Notes: generated from the letters alone by a model not told the origin. A stretch of 64,000 nt of DNA from Ananas comosus (GCF_001540865.1 NC_033638.1:6825474-6889473), one strand, 5' to 3'; shown: positions 34,769 to 47,830, counted from the first letter of the stretch. Program-made: numbers and translations.

Positions 34769-35935
34769 GGCCGAGAGTGGTCGGAGAGGGCGAGGGTTTT
34801 GGCGTCGCACGAAGAAAAGGTGTGTAGAGAGAGAGAGAGAGAGAGAGAGGTGTTTGGAGCGAACAACGAGGAAGTGCGTGAGAACGCGAAGGGGCTCGCA
34901 CGTGTGGGGAGTTGTTTGTACGCGTGTGAGCGGAGAATGGGAAAGGGTTCCCGCCAAGCGCTTTATATATATTTATTATTATTTACTATTCTATACAATT
35001 TCAAATATGCCCCTAAAAATTCATATAATGTTACAGGTGCCCTCCATAATTATTAATATCATTTTTGTCCCCGTAAAGGCCTAAATTAATAAACTATATA
35101 TGAAAAATATCCTTCATCACATTGACTACAAATTTTCTCCTAGTTATACCTAATTATAAAGGAAAATGCTATAAAGATACACCCCACCAATCTAATTAGT
35201 GGGATGATTTAACTAGTTACCTGACTAGCGATTCAAGCCAGAAACGAACCCAGGATTCAATCACGAGTGGGCCAAAATATGTTCAAATAAAAATTTAGCA
35301 GATAAATAAAATTTTAACTACTCAAATTTTTAATTAAAAAATTTAGTGATTAGATAATTAATGTTAAAAAATATTAAATTTATTTTTTTAATTTACACTT
35401 GCTTAACTTCTAATTATTTTATTCGCATTATTCTATTTAAATAACTTAAGAATTTTACTGAATCTAATAGTAATTTAGTTAGAATTTAATTTTTTAAATT
35501 TTTGTTAATAAAATAATAACAACCAATGACTAATATCTAACAAAGCTATTAAATTTAGCATACTATTTCATTTAGTTAAATAAATTAGCTCATCAAAAAT
35601 AATTAGAAAATTAATAATGTATAAATAAAATATTTAAAGTTGAAAGGACTTATTTCAAAATGCACTATAATTAAGAGATTCCTAATATATTTTCACCTAT
35701 AAAACACATAAGAAAATAAAGAGTTCTATGCTAGCACTAAAAACTTTTACAAGATCGGTTCATATATTTTAAAAATTAACTAAAAATTTATAAGTCATCA
35801 AAGAATTATAAAGTAAATATTGAAAAGTTAAGAGGGGCCATGGCCCCTTTGGATCTATGCATGGCTCAGTCCCCAATTCAAGCCCACCTATCAGATAGAT
35901 CGGTAGGATATAGAATATACACCCCTGTCGGGATG
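34769..35935. other. ISWI promoter and 5' untranslated region; AT-rich flank
   Basis: Immediately upstream of the minus-strand ISWI start is a CT-rich leader (a GA run on the plus strand at 34828-34850) and GC-rich sequence to about 34960, typical of a plant housekeeping 5' leader. 35000-35935 is AT-rich with nothing recognisable. Confidence 0.45.
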
Positions 35936-36489
35936 GGGCTTTTTTATAAAATGACCCTCCAGAAATTCGATTTTGGTAAAATAATCTTATCAAAATTTTA
36001 TTTATAAAACTAACCTTCCTTTCGCCACAGGAGCGCCATGTCAGGGATTCCTCAAAAAAACGGTGAATCGTTCACTGTCTTTGTAATTTTTATTGTAAAA
36101 GCGATGAATGGTTCACCGTCTTTAATACAAAATTTTTCTTTCCGTCTTTTCCCCTTTCCGCCCTCTCAAGTCCGCCGTTTCTGTGCCCTCGAGAAGACGG
36201 GAAACGATTCACCGTCTTATCAAGGACACCATATTATGGATTTGGAAAGATTTGCGCAGAGTAAGGATTTGTACTAAAGATCGTGAATGATTCACCGTCT
36301 TATGAAGACGGTGAACCATTCACCGCCTTCACAACAAATATCAAAGACTGTGAACGATTCACCGTCTTTTTGAGGAATTCCTGACGTGGCGCCCACGTGG
36401 CGAGAGGAGGGTTAGTTTCACAAATAAAAATTTTACAGGGGTAGCTTGGCAAATACGAAATTTCACAAGGTTATTTTCGAAAAAAGTCC
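35936..36489. mobile_element. Diverged relative of the palindrome-array MULE
   Basis: It has the same plan as copies A-C: GGGGCTTTTTT end, a GCGCC/GGCGC arm, and four or five decayed palindromes of the type GACGGTGAA-N3-TTCACCGTC at 36058-36370. It ends in AAAAAAGTCC. The core differs (ACGGTGAATCGTTCACTGTC), so it is an older subfamily. No target duplication was read. Confidence 0.6.
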
Positions 36490-39303
36490 GTTAGGATGTA
36501 TATGTAGCATTGCTTAGGGATAATATCTAATATATACGTTTCAAAACTTTTGAAATATCTTAAATATTTGTATTTTTTTGTTTCAAATATAACTCTCGTA
36601 TATTTCTCTGTTATTCAAAGATAATTTCACTGTTAATATATGTTAAGTCATCTCGGGTTTAAACTCGAGTTAAATTTCTACCGGAGTTAAAAAGAAATCA
36701 AAATACCTCCTTTACTCATAACTCAAGAAAAAATAAGAAAAATGGGTGACAATTATTACTTAGCCGTTCACTAACATAATTCAACTTTAGAGGTATATTT
36801 GAAATGACTTGAAATGTTAAAAGAAATTTTTTAAAATATTAACCTTTTAAGAGAGAAATAAAAAAATTATAATTTTTTTAGGGATAAATAAGCTATTTCT
36901 CCTTACAAATAATTGTGTTGTATCCTATAGGGCTAATAAATTTATTTTTCATTGAAAAAGAACTCTGTTTTATTTATGATTCAATTTGCAAATTTTTTTA
37001 TCATATAGTTCTCATGTTAAGCATAATAAATAATTAATTGAGGCTAAAAATATATTGTAATTTTGGTGTGAATCAATTTTCTTCTTTGTCCAAATTAATA
37101 TGATTTTTTTATTTACTATTTATATGGTGTAATTTGTTGCAATTAATTAGTTTTAATTTGATATACTTTAGTTTAGGCAATTTTGAAAGGGACCCTTTAC
37201 TTTGTTTTTAAACTTTTTTGAAAACAATAACTCGGCAAAAGAGGGGTTAAATCTCTATAACACCTCATTCAGGGGGTTGTAGAATTTTTAAAAATTTTTA
37301 GTAAAAACAAAGTAATGAAATAAGGGTAAAAAATAGGTGTTTTTCCATGAAAAGTGTCGTAAAATTACAGCCAAAAATGGACTTAGGTGTAGCACACATC
37401 ACTTTTCTTTTGATTTAGACCCTTTCTAATTTTTTTAAGGCAAAAGTATATTTCTATTTTTTCTAAGACCCACTCAAATTCAAATTATTTTGAATTAAGT
37501 AAAGTTAGTCAAAAACAAAATCCCAAATTTAATGACTACAATCACTTTTTTAACAAATAAAACTAGATCAAATAACAATTAATAACTCATTGAGTTATTA
37601 AATTTGATTAAATTATAACTTAACTAAGTATAAAAACTCAAATAAAAAAAATTAAAAGGCGAGTGGTCCCAATGAAAAAAATTAAGGAGGCTATTCAAAA
37701 AATTAAGGAGGCTATTCAGAGACTGAAGTACAATATATATACAAAAATTTAAAAAACATTCAAATTCAAAGCAAGATAAATGAACCATTATATGAATCAC
37801 CTTCTGCTCTTTGGGACGAAATAAAAAAGAATTTATTTTTATTCTATTTTGTGCCCTCTCTTATTGCTCTATTCGGAACTTCGGAACTGGACGAGAAAGA
37901 ATTTTCTAAGAATCGGTGTGAATCAAAGAAAGAAAGAGATCTTCAGCCTCTCACTCTATTTTCTTAGTCAATCGGAATGGACCGGGGATGATTTTTTTTT
38001 TTTCTTTTTATTTTTAACCCCAACGTACTGCCTCATTTGGGAAAGATCGAAGCAGGATGTCACAGACTTAAGCTAAATCACTCCTCTAGTCCGTGTGGCA
38101 TTCGCCTTCCTTTGCGAAGTGAGCAAGCCTATTTCTCTACTTGCTGAGTCAGAATCTACTAGTTCTAAGACTAAATACAAGAGAGAGTGTTTGAGGAAAC
38201 TAAGTACTCCGCTACTTAAAAAAATAGGACTATAATATGCCTCTTGTGTCTCACCTCTTACTCTCTCCTTTTTGCATATTTAATCGTGGGGCGCGGAGGT
38301 CCAGACTAATAACAAGGAATTAGGCTCGCCCATCTTCGAGCAGGAAAACTATATAACACTATTAACGGTATGTCTCGTTAAACCTCCTTTACTAGTACTA
38401 TACAAATTGTACGAATTTTGAAGTGATCCAACGGCTAAAAATCACAAGCACAGATGTTTCCATGCTTTCAAAAGCACCGGAGCTCAACTCCATAATGTAC
38501 ACTGTATTGAACTTACAGAGATAATTTTAGTTCCTGCTCCCAAATGGTTCCATTAATAATGCAGACCCTGGAAAAATTAGAGAAGTTTTCGGACATCAAC
38601 AGCAGTCCCAAAGCAGAAACGGCAGACTGCAGAAGATGGTTCTGGGCAATGTACAGACTGTAATACATAGCAATTGAATCACAAGCAGCAATTTGCAGAG
38701 CTAGTTATCTCAATCTGAAAATTTCAGAGAAGAATGAACAAAAGACAGATTCATAGAAGATTGAGCAAACATAACTTCAGTATGATCAGAAAACATGCCG
38801 AAAAATGATCACATAATGATAATATCGGTAATATGTAAAGAACGCTGTGGACTGTATGGACAAAAATAGCAATTGTTCAAACGCCACTCGGCCTTCAGAA
38901 AACCCTAAATACAAAAGCATAGATCTAAAACTGTCTAATGTAGTTCTCCATTTTTTAAAAAAAATGCCCCTTTTTCCCCCCTTCTCTTACAATAACCATT
39001 CCCTCTATAGCCAAATGATCTACAAGGAGGCTTCGCAATCCAATGCAGTTACAAAATTCAAATATCTATCCAGGGATAAGATATATCCTTAAAGAGCATT
39101 CAACCCGAATCTCATGGAAGAGAACTGTGAAGCAGCATCGACGGCCGAAACAGAACTTCCGCCTTATTCACGGACACTAACCAGGAAAAGTAGAGATTTA
39201 TATATATTTTGACTTTGGCTCACGAATTTCCAACCCATAACTCAATTCTCCGATGCGACCCACTCAATTCTCGAGAAGCTTCTCCATCTTTAAATACCTT
39301 TGA
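36490..39303. other. Intergenic sequence between ISWI and the kinase gene
   Basis: No gene is seen. 37190-37700 is AT-rich. 37840-38250 is less AT-rich and has no clear relation to the rest; an organellar insertion is possible but unproven. 38340-38500 contains a MITE-like fragment (AATCACAAGCAC ... AAAAGCACCGGAGCTC). The last several hundred bases are probably the kinase's 3' untranslated region. Confidence 0.35.
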
Positions 39304-42300
39304 CTACTCGTTCGTACTGTCAAAGCTACCTCGCGTGTTAGCCTGCTTCCTCTCTCTCCAATTCTCGCCCCATAGTTTGGCCTCCGCAATAGCCCGCTGC
39401 CTGTCAGAATTTCTTTGTGTCTCTCTGTTCTTTCGTGCGTGAACTGGACTTCCATACTGAAATTCCTGCATTTCTGATTCATCTAAGCCGCTTTTCCTTC
39501 CAGAATCCGCTCCAGAGTTTGCTCCTTTAAGGGACTCCTTCCGCCTCAAATCAGGTGAATTAGGGTTCGGAGATTGGACGGAGTTTTGGGCGTCAGGCAA
39601 ACGGATGCTTCTCCTGTCCTCCCGGACCCTCGGAATAGACGGGCCTGATCGAGTGCTTTGTACGGAAGCTGCATTTGGGTTATGGGTTTGAGAAGCAAGA
39701 TAAGAAAGAGCTGTTACGACGTCCCCTATGAGAGGTCGAGTTGCCGCTTGCTCTTGCAAACACATTGCTGCAATAGCTAAAGCTTGATATAGTCCCCTCG
39801 AAGGAAAGCGGTTTTGGAGCAATGGATCAGCCATCTTGGGGAACTTCCTTCGGTCCTTGAATAATGGACGGGCCTGCAGATCAGATCAAAGGAAAGGCAT
39901 GGTAACTATCAATGGTTGGAATATGGAAACAGAAAAGCCAGGAATATCTATCTTTTTATGTCAACAGAGTCTCAAGAATTATCCTTCAATGTTTATGGAA
40001 CCATGTTGTTGAGTTTTTTGTGACTTGCCAGGTACCTACTTTAAAAAAACTATTTGACCAATCAAAATTTGCAAAATCTTTCACTATATGTGAAAGTATT
40101 TCCATTTATACCTGCAACATACCCTTGGATGTATATCTGCTTTAGTGTCAAAATTTGCATCTATATTCTTAATAGTAATCCATATTTGCATCGATGTCCA
40201 TCAAAGCAATTTTAACTATACAATGCATGATAATTAAGGTACAAAGCATAATAACCAGCATAACCTTCAAACAATTTTTTTTGCAAATTGCTCTCTATAT
40301 ATTGATGGTTAACTCAGCATCTATCACGGCACCTTTGGGGCATTCAAGTCAATTTACAAACTCCAGCTAAAATTAACTAAAATTGCCTCTCTATAATTCT
40401 GTTTTTATGCGAGGGAATAGGAGCAAATTTATGCAGTTTATGGGACAACACTGCAACAAGACACTTTTAGGGGTTTTACAAGCAAATACATGCATTTTTA
40501 GGGTATATGCGCAAAAATCCTTATGATATAATGTATGTCATGGTCTTGCAGAAACAGCATAGTGGTAAACCACTTTGTCGAATTTTTAAACAAGTAAGAG
40601 AAATACAGAGCAAACTTACCCATGCAACAAGATTTTGCTCTCCAGCAGGCCGAGTGTTATCAATTGCTTTCCGCCCCGTGATGAGTTCAAGGAAAACCAC
40701 ACCGAAACTATAAACATCAGATTTAACCGTTAGCTGCCCAGTCATAGCGTATTCAGGAGCACAGTAGCCATATGTTCCCATAACCCGGGTAGAGACGTGA
40801 GTCTTGTCGCCAACTGGGCCGAGTTTTGCAAGCCCAAAGTCTGATAATTTTGGATGAAAACCCTCACCAAGAAGGATATTTGATGATTTGAAATCTCTGT
40901 AAATAACAGGGGGATTCGCCTTGTCGTGAAGATGTTCTAAGCCCTTAGCTGCACCTGCAGCTATCTTCATACGTGTATTCCAGTCGAGAGGTTCCTTGTC
41001 GGGTGGAAGATCTATGGGAAAATGCAGTTCATCGGTCAAATATTTCATAGCGGTGTATGATTATGGAGTTAAATGTACACGGCAACAGATCCTTGAAAAT
41101 CAAAAATCAAATGAATGTAGTTCTTCTCTGATTTGATAAGGAGAACAAAAAAATTGTGCTTTATTGCAGAGGGATCTGGGTAAATTCAGGACATAAGCAA
41201 TTGACAGACAACAAACATGTATTGCAGAGAAGGGGGGGAAAAAGGGAATAAGAAGAAGAAAGAACCTTACATAGGCCTAACTTAGTCATGGACCAGATTT
41301 CTCCAAGTTTCTAACCCTTCCTTTTTAAAGAGAGAACTATAAGAGTTTGATCAAGGCACATCAAGTTATAAAACATCTGAACAGGCACTTCAATTGCCAA
41401 ATTATCATTGTGTCACATACGAAATAAAACCAAAATGAGCAAAATTCAATATGATTAAAGGTGAAAAGGAACCTACAAATTATCATTGGGTCACACACGA
41501 AAAATGAGCAATTTTCCTTGGTTAAAGGTTTAAAAAGAAGACCTCTAATCACATATAAAACCGAAATTGATTTCTTGGCAGCAGAAAGTTCAACAAAGCA
41601 ACACATCATCTACAGTTTGTCTTCGTAACATATAAGTCTACTAACACCACTCAAGTATGGGGTGTGAGAAGAGAATGTTAAGGTGGACCTTAAGGCTCTG
41701 TTTGGATGTTAGAATAAGCCGTACAAAAATTTTCTAGTATGACAGCAAGGAGTTTGATTTTTTGCATCTTCATAGGTCTTGTTATCCATGATTTGGGAGG
41801 TGAGGTGATTTATCTTATCTAAAAAATGATTTAAAGGTCGAATATAGTATCCAATTTAAATATTTGATCACACTCCTTATCAATCAAACATACAAATTTC
41901 TTACATAAATTAAGGGGCACCGAACAAGATATTCATGCATCCAAACATGGCGTAAGGTGAATGAGATAGGAGGCCAGAAACTTGAAAAATGGTCAAAAGT
42001 GATTAGGAAAGAGTTAGCATCAATTTATTCAATGGAAGAGTGAGGATATAACTAAAAATCAAATACTTTGACAAAAGAAAATTCATGTGACTGATACAAC
42101 AAAGTTTCTTTACTTTCATAATTTCCTATGGCTGACTCTCTACCCACCAGTAGGTGGCATGTTTTATGATTGGTAGTTCTAGCAAATTGACACTGTAAAA
42201 AATTGGTGAACTTCTCCATCAACAAGCAACCAGTTAAAATAACAACACAGCATTCGCAGTTATCATTGTCAGACCTAGTTTTATAACATATTAAAGTATA

Positions 42301-43978
42301 ATATATCCAAACTACAACACTCAAAAAAACATGGTTATCTTAAAGTATTGGCCTTGTTTGTTCAGGTTATAAGCCAATTCCAATTACTCATAAATTAATT
42401 TCCATTGCACATATCTTGAGGTCAAAGCATTGATCAATTTAAGTGCATTTCTCATATAGCATAATTGCCCATCGTAATGACATGATTTCTAAGAGCTATC
42501 TTTTACGTTTAAGGAGTTATAATAAAAAGCAACTGCAAAAGTAGAAGAAACTTTCAAGCAGAGGGAAAATATAGGATCTAACCATGCAGGTGATCTTCTA
42601 GCGATCCCAACGGCATAAACTCATAAACAAGAAGGCGTTGATCACCGTCCGCACAATAACCTATAAGGTTGACTAGATTCGCATGATGCAAGAGACTCAG
42701 CATAAGGACTTCCACAAGAAACTCTCTATTTCCTTGAAGGCCGTTTCTATCAAGCTGTTTTACAGCAACAACCTGCTAAATGAAATATAGAACCCATTAG
42801 TCAACACCTACAATTTAGAACTGGCGTGTCACCAAAAACATGTATAGATTTATATAAACCTAGTTTTGAAATATATCTTATATTTGCTAAATAACAAGTT
42901 CGCTATAGCGTTCACATATAGAATGTGAAAAGTTAGGCTTCACCATAAATTAAAACCGAGACAAAAACCATGCAGAAAACCAATGTTAGAAAGGTTTCAA
43001 CCTGTCCGCCCTCCAAACGCCCTTTATAGACACGGCCGAAACCGCCCTCGCCCAAGAGGCAATCTTGCCGGAAGTTCTTCGTGGCGGCGGCAAGCTCCCG
43101 AAAAGTGAAAGTTTGTGCGGCAATATGCGCCGTACTTTCCTCTTTTTGGACCGATCCTTCCTTCTTGGAGTCCGAACCGTTCCGCGACTTCAATTTATCT
43201 AACGCCGACAAGCAATTTTACATTAAGAAGTAATCTTAATAGAACAGTGCAAAGAACTTATAAAGTAATTGCTCTTCGACCTTCCGAACACCGACACTTG
43301 ATCAATGCAACAGTAAAAACAATCTGAATCATGGACACTGCTATACACCGTAGAGATTTAGAACTTCTTTTTCATCCTATTTAATCCAATGTATGAAGAG
43401 TTAAATTAGTTTGGGTGATGTAATTTGATCATTACTCCCCTACTATACACTATTTCTATATCAAACCATCAATATAGCAGCATTAAAAGCTATAATGACT
43501 AGAGCTACATATTTCTATTCTTAGTAAACAAGATCCACTTATATATGAATACTCTGATCTCGATCAACACAGAAAATTAAAGTAAAATTTTGCACAAAAT
43601 ATTTACGCAAAGAGAAAAGAGATCAGTTTGATTCACTCAAAACTAAGATCTCAATTCCACAGATCAAACTCAAAAAAAAAAAAAAAAAAAAAAAAAGTCA
43701 GCTGATCAGAACTAAGAAAAGCAAGCGTTCCAAGCTCACATTAGCCAAAGGGGCAACCAAAAATTCCCCCAAAAATCCAATTTTTAACTGAAGAACCCTC
43801 ACAAATCCAATTTTTAATCGGAAAAAAGGGAGCAAAATCCAATACCCGAGCTGATCCTCGACATGTGGCGAGACGATGGCGCCGCCGACGCATCCTTCTT
43901 CACATCGCCGCTCCCTTTCGCCCCACCCTTCCCCTCCTCCCCCTCGTGCGACGATCCAAAGCATGGGAAACAACCCAT
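39304..43978 (-). CDS. PBS1-like receptor-like cytoplasmic kinase (RLCK VII)
   Basis: Five exons (43978-43846, 43198-43002, 42772-42583, 41011-40620, 39873-39304) join in phase to a 493-residue serine/threonine kinase. The N-terminus MGCFPCF offers N-myristoylation at G2 and palmitoylation at C3/C6, so it is plasma-membrane attached. The kinase domain has the glycine loop GEGGFG, lysine K115 in [15 protein letters not shown] with catalytic D213, DFG at 231-233, and activation loop [16 protein letters not shown] with K243. These residue numbers coincide with Arabidopsis PBS1 (456 residues). The GDK-xHVS site is where the Pseudomonas protease AvrPphB cuts PBS1. The SEMPH segment recognised by RPS5 is NTRPA here. 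A 150-residue polar tail carries the conserved [14 protein letters not shown] block. Likely role: immune signalling below pattern-recognition receptors. Confidence 0.92.
41694..41952. mobile_element. Tourist/PIF-like MITE in kinase intron 3
   Basis: Ends GGCTCTGTTTGGATG and (inverted) CGCCATGTTTGGATG with TAA on both sides (41691-41693, 41953-41955). Interior noncoding. Confidence 0.55.
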
Positions 43979-44170
43979 CCCAAAATTCGGAGCAAAACCC
44001 ACCAAAAATCCACCAATTTGAGCCAAATTTGGGCCAAATTTGAGCCAAATTTCACCACCACTCCTCGATTCCTCCCAATCACATCAACGATTCGGAAATC
44101 AGGGATCGAATCAAAGAAGAAAAAGGGAAAAATTTGGGTGTAAAGGTCACAAATTGGCGTGTGTGCGTGA

Positions 44171-44201
<31 letters not shown>

Positions 44202-44270
44202 CAAAATAGGGAGATGGTAACAATAATGAAAAAGGGATGAGTAAATAAATAAGAGAGAGAGAGCGTAAAA
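43979..44270. other. Kinase 5' leader and promoter
   Basis: On the minus strand the leader contains GA/CT-rich sequence (plus-strand GA run 44168-44200) and ATTTGGC repeats (44020-44055). Alternative upstream in-frame ATGs exist, but only the one at 43978 yields the acylation signal. Confidence 0.45.
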
Positions 44271-44274
44271 AATA

Positions 44275-44737
44275 AAATAATGTACGGAAACACCCTTAAC
44301 TATAACATATTTGGAAATGTGCCCCTCAACGTTAATTTTAGTTTTTGGTATTTAAGTAACTATTATAGCCAAAAAAATTATAAATTTTATAAAATTTATT
44401 GGTAATTCAACTAAAATAATGTACGGAAACACCCTTAACTATAACATATTTGGAAGAGAAACTCTCAACGTTAATTTTAGTTTTTGGTATTTAAGTAACT
44501 ATTATAGCCAAAAAAATTATAAATTTTATAAAATTTATTGGTAATTCAACTAAATTTGATAAATCTATTTTTTTTAATAAAATTTATAATAACTAAGTAT
44601 GAAAACTCAAATAAAAAACGTTAAAGTTGAGAGTTTCTCTATTAGATTTGATAAAATAAAAAATTCCAACAAAAAGGTCTTTCAACAAAAAGCTGAGTGT
44701 CCATTTCAAAATTGTCTATAGTTAAGGGGCTATCCAT
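44275..44737. mobile_element. Foldback element with internal 139-base tandem duplication
   Basis: The end TGTACGGAAACACCCTTAAC is mirrored at 44715-44737 (TTAAGGGGCTATCCATACA). The left arm is duplicated almost perfectly: the unit beginning AATAATGTACGG at 44275 recurs 139 bases later. A similar element may lie at 45590-46095. Confidence 0.65.
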
Positions 44738-46216
44738 ACATTTTTACCAAAAAAAAGGAAAGTGAAAAACGTAAGCGGTGGAAAACAATATTGGAATCCT
44801 AAAAGGAATCGGTTTGTAATTGTTTTCATTTCCTTTTTAAATTCAAAAATATTCAAGGGGGTTATTGAGTTTTCTTTTTCTTTTTAAATTATTTTCATTT
44901 ATTTTAGGCACCTTCTAATTATAAATATTTAAATTAAGTAATTTAGTCAATTAAACTAAATTTCATCTGTTACCAATAAAACTGAAATAATTAATAAATA
45001 ACAATAGATAATAAAAATATTAATTTTAATAAAAATTTTTGCTTAATAGCGAATAAAATAGAATAATTGATACCGAAAAATATACAAATTGTGAAATATC
45101 AATTAAATTAAAAAGTTATTTGAGAGGGCCTAAATTTAAGAGATTCTTAATACATTTTTACATGAAAATATATTCCATAAAAACTATTTTGGAAAGATAT
45201 TTTTCCTTGTAATAATGTGGTATCGCGACTTCGCCACTATACTTTTTACTAATTATATAAAAAAAAAAAAGTACTCTTAACTTTTTCTGCAAAAAATTCT
45301 CAATAGACTATTGGTACATTGACAAATTAATATAGAAAATTAATATTGAGTATGCGGATTAGTCGCGAACACCATACAAAAAATAATATTTTGGAGAATC
45401 TACAGTAATATTTTTTGCTTATCTTACACTTCAAACTCAATATTTTTTGAATTTTTAGTCATTTTATCAGAGAATTTGATAGTTTAATACTCAGGATAAA
45501 AAATGTTATCATTATGTGCATAGAGTTTCGAGATTAAAATATTTTAACGACAAGTGCGGGGACTGAGTTGCAAACGTAGGAAAAATATAGGGACCACCCT
45601 CAACATTAATTTTTTTTGATTATAATTGGAAATTAAGTAATTCTAGTAAAAAAGTAATGACTTATTATTGGTGATTTTACTCAATTTAACGATTTTAACC
45701 ACTTTTTAGTAAAATAAGTATATTAGTTAACACTTAATAACTAATCGAATCAATTAAATTTGATACAATGTTTAATGTAACTCAGCACAAAAACTCAAAA
45801 AAAAAATTTAAAAAAAAGGAACCAAAAAAAGTAAAAGTTGAGTGTATAAACCAAAACATGGAATAAATAGGTAAAATAAATTATAAAAATTTAAAAATTT
45901 AATCTATTAAGTGTAATGCAAAAAATTAACCCACGACCTTATAAAACGGAGGAATTTATATTTAACTCCGATAATAATTAGTCAAAAGATCACTTTTGTA
46001 CAAAATAGGCTTATAATTGTATATTAATATTAATGGAGGGTCTTTTTCAAAAGGTTTATTATATTGAGGGTTTCTCCATACACTTTTACCTAAAAAAATT
46101 TTCCTTTTTTTAAAAAAAAATAAAACCTGTAGGAGGATGTGCAAGGTAGGTATTACCTGGGAAGTGAACATCCCTAAGTCAGCGATTTGGTTTGAATTTG
46201 GTTTCAAATTTATTTT
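44738..46216. other. AT-rich intergenic sequence
   Basis: No gene is seen. 45585-46095 may be a further TIR element (GGGACCACCCTCAAC ... TTGAGGGTTTCTCCATACAC). Confidence 0.3.
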
Positions 46217-46535
46217 AAGATAAAAAATATACAAAATTTATCTGAATTATAAACTATTTTGAGTCAGCTGCTCAGCCATTCAAAATTTTAATTTTACTAT
46301 CCGAACTTTCAATTTGTTTGATTTGAATCAGATAATGACATTTTAACTTCAAATTTTTGAATGTGTCATTTATTTTCACAGGTTCTTGCAACTATAAAGT
46401 TAATTAAATTAAGTAATTAATTTAATATTTAAAGTCAAAATATTATTGACAAACTCAAATAAAATCAAAATTTTGAAATGTTGAGTAGCTGATTCAAAAT
46501 AATTTATAGTTCAAATAAGTTTTGTACGTTTACTT
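46217..46535. mobile_element. TIR element, ACAAAATTTATCTGAA family, copy 1
   Basis: Inverted arms of about 60 bases: the left contains ACAAAATTTATCTGAATTAT and TTTTGAGTCAGCTGCTCAG, the right their inverses (AGTAGCTGATTCAAAA...). Paralogous to 50237-50602. Confidence 0.6.
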
Positions 46536-46762
46536 GCTCTTACAAAAATTATTCTAAATTATGGCAAATTAAGTTAGATAACACCCCACTAATATTTCCA
46601 AATAGAGAATCAAATTTGGAGAATTCCAAAATTAAAAATGTATATGGAAATTTTTGTTTTACAAACTTTGATAATTGACTCAAACCAAAATATATCTAAA
46701 ATGATTCAACATTAATAAAGTTAGGTTTACTCAATTTGTTAGCTTAGTGATATGTAAGTTTG

Positions 46763-46767
<5 letters not shown>

Positions 46768-46799
<32 letters not shown>
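46768..46799. repeat. A homopolymer of about 32 bases
   Basis: Uninterrupted A run. It could be a retrotransposon tail, but no head was recognised next to it. Confidence 0.9.
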
Positions 46800-46806
<7 letters not shown>

Positions 46807-47015
46807 CCAATGCCACGTACTCCTATTATTCAGTTTAGGAATGCAAACGTGTCAAATCTGTCGGTAGGAGACTGGCCCTGCCTTCTGACAGGGTGAAATA
46901 TATATCCCATATCTGGTCACGCCGATTTTTTAATTTTTTTCTTCAAATTTAAATAATTAAATTTAAAAATAATATCATTAAAGCAAATATTATTTTTAAA
47001 ATTGCATTTATTTTA

Positions 47016-47388
47016 GGGAAAACTTCAAAAACCCCCCTTGTGGTTTCAATTTTTTTCACTTTAGTACCATGTGGTTTAAAATGTATCAAGTTAGTACCTT
47101 GTAGTTTCTCACTTTATCACTTTAGTACCCTGTGGTTTAAAGTGTGTCAAGTTAGTACCCTGTGGTTTTGCATTTTATCACTTTAGTGCCCTGTGGTTTT
47201 GATTTTGTATCAAATTAGTACCCTGTGATTTTTTAAACTATAGGGTACTAAAGTGATAAAGTGTGAAACCACAGGGTACTAAAGTGATAAAGTGCAAAAC
47301 CACAGGGTACTAACTTGATACACTTTAAACCACAGGGTACTAAAATGAAAAAGTGTGAAACCAAAGAGGGGGTTTTTGAAGTTTTTCC
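47016..47388. mobile_element. Foldback MULE with repeated GTACTAAAGTGATAAAG arms
   Basis: Nearly the whole element is an inverted repeat: GGGAAAACTTCAAAAACCCC on the left, GGGGGTTTTTGAAGTTTTTCC on the right. Each arm is a short tandem array of CCACAGGGTACTAA-(A/C)(G/T)TGATA phrases at about 30-35 base spacing. Perfect 9-base target duplications TTTATTTTA flank it (47007-47015, 47389-47397). Confidence 0.8.
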
Positions 47389-47830
47389 TTTATTTTATAA
47401 AGAACTAAAGGCTTAAAACTCAAATAATATTCTATTGTTTGAAATTAAATTTACAAACTTTTCTTTATTAACTGATAGGTGGTATCTGAGACACTAACTC
47501 CTCAGGGAGGTAGAGATAAATCAACAGTAATAACCATTGGAAAATTTTTGATATTTTTTTTATAAATGTTGCATTTAACTTTGGCACGCAATGTAACCTC
47601 AATGTTTTAAAAAATCTAAGTCAAAAAGCGATCCGAAGATATTATTAAGTCAAAAGTTATTGATTTGACCCGTGGTTGAACCAGTAATGTTAACGTAACG
47701 TCATAAAATATTTAATTATTTTTTAATTTTATTATAATATATATTTTTTATTGTTATTATTCTAGTGTCATAGATAATTATAAAAAATTTATTTTTATAT
47801 TAAATTAACTAAACTAGATATAACCAATCA

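Noticed and set aside
34769..34957. Upstream in-frame ATG extending the ISWI protein
   Set aside because: The added residues are a translated CT-rich leader (LSLSLSLS) and do not resemble ISWI N-termini; the ATG at 34768 fits better.
42933..43211. Kinase start at the [12 protein letters not shown] frame
   Set aside because: The frame lacks the acylation signal, while exon 1 at 43978-43846 splices in phase and supplies MGCFPCF; the upstream residues of the frame are intron.
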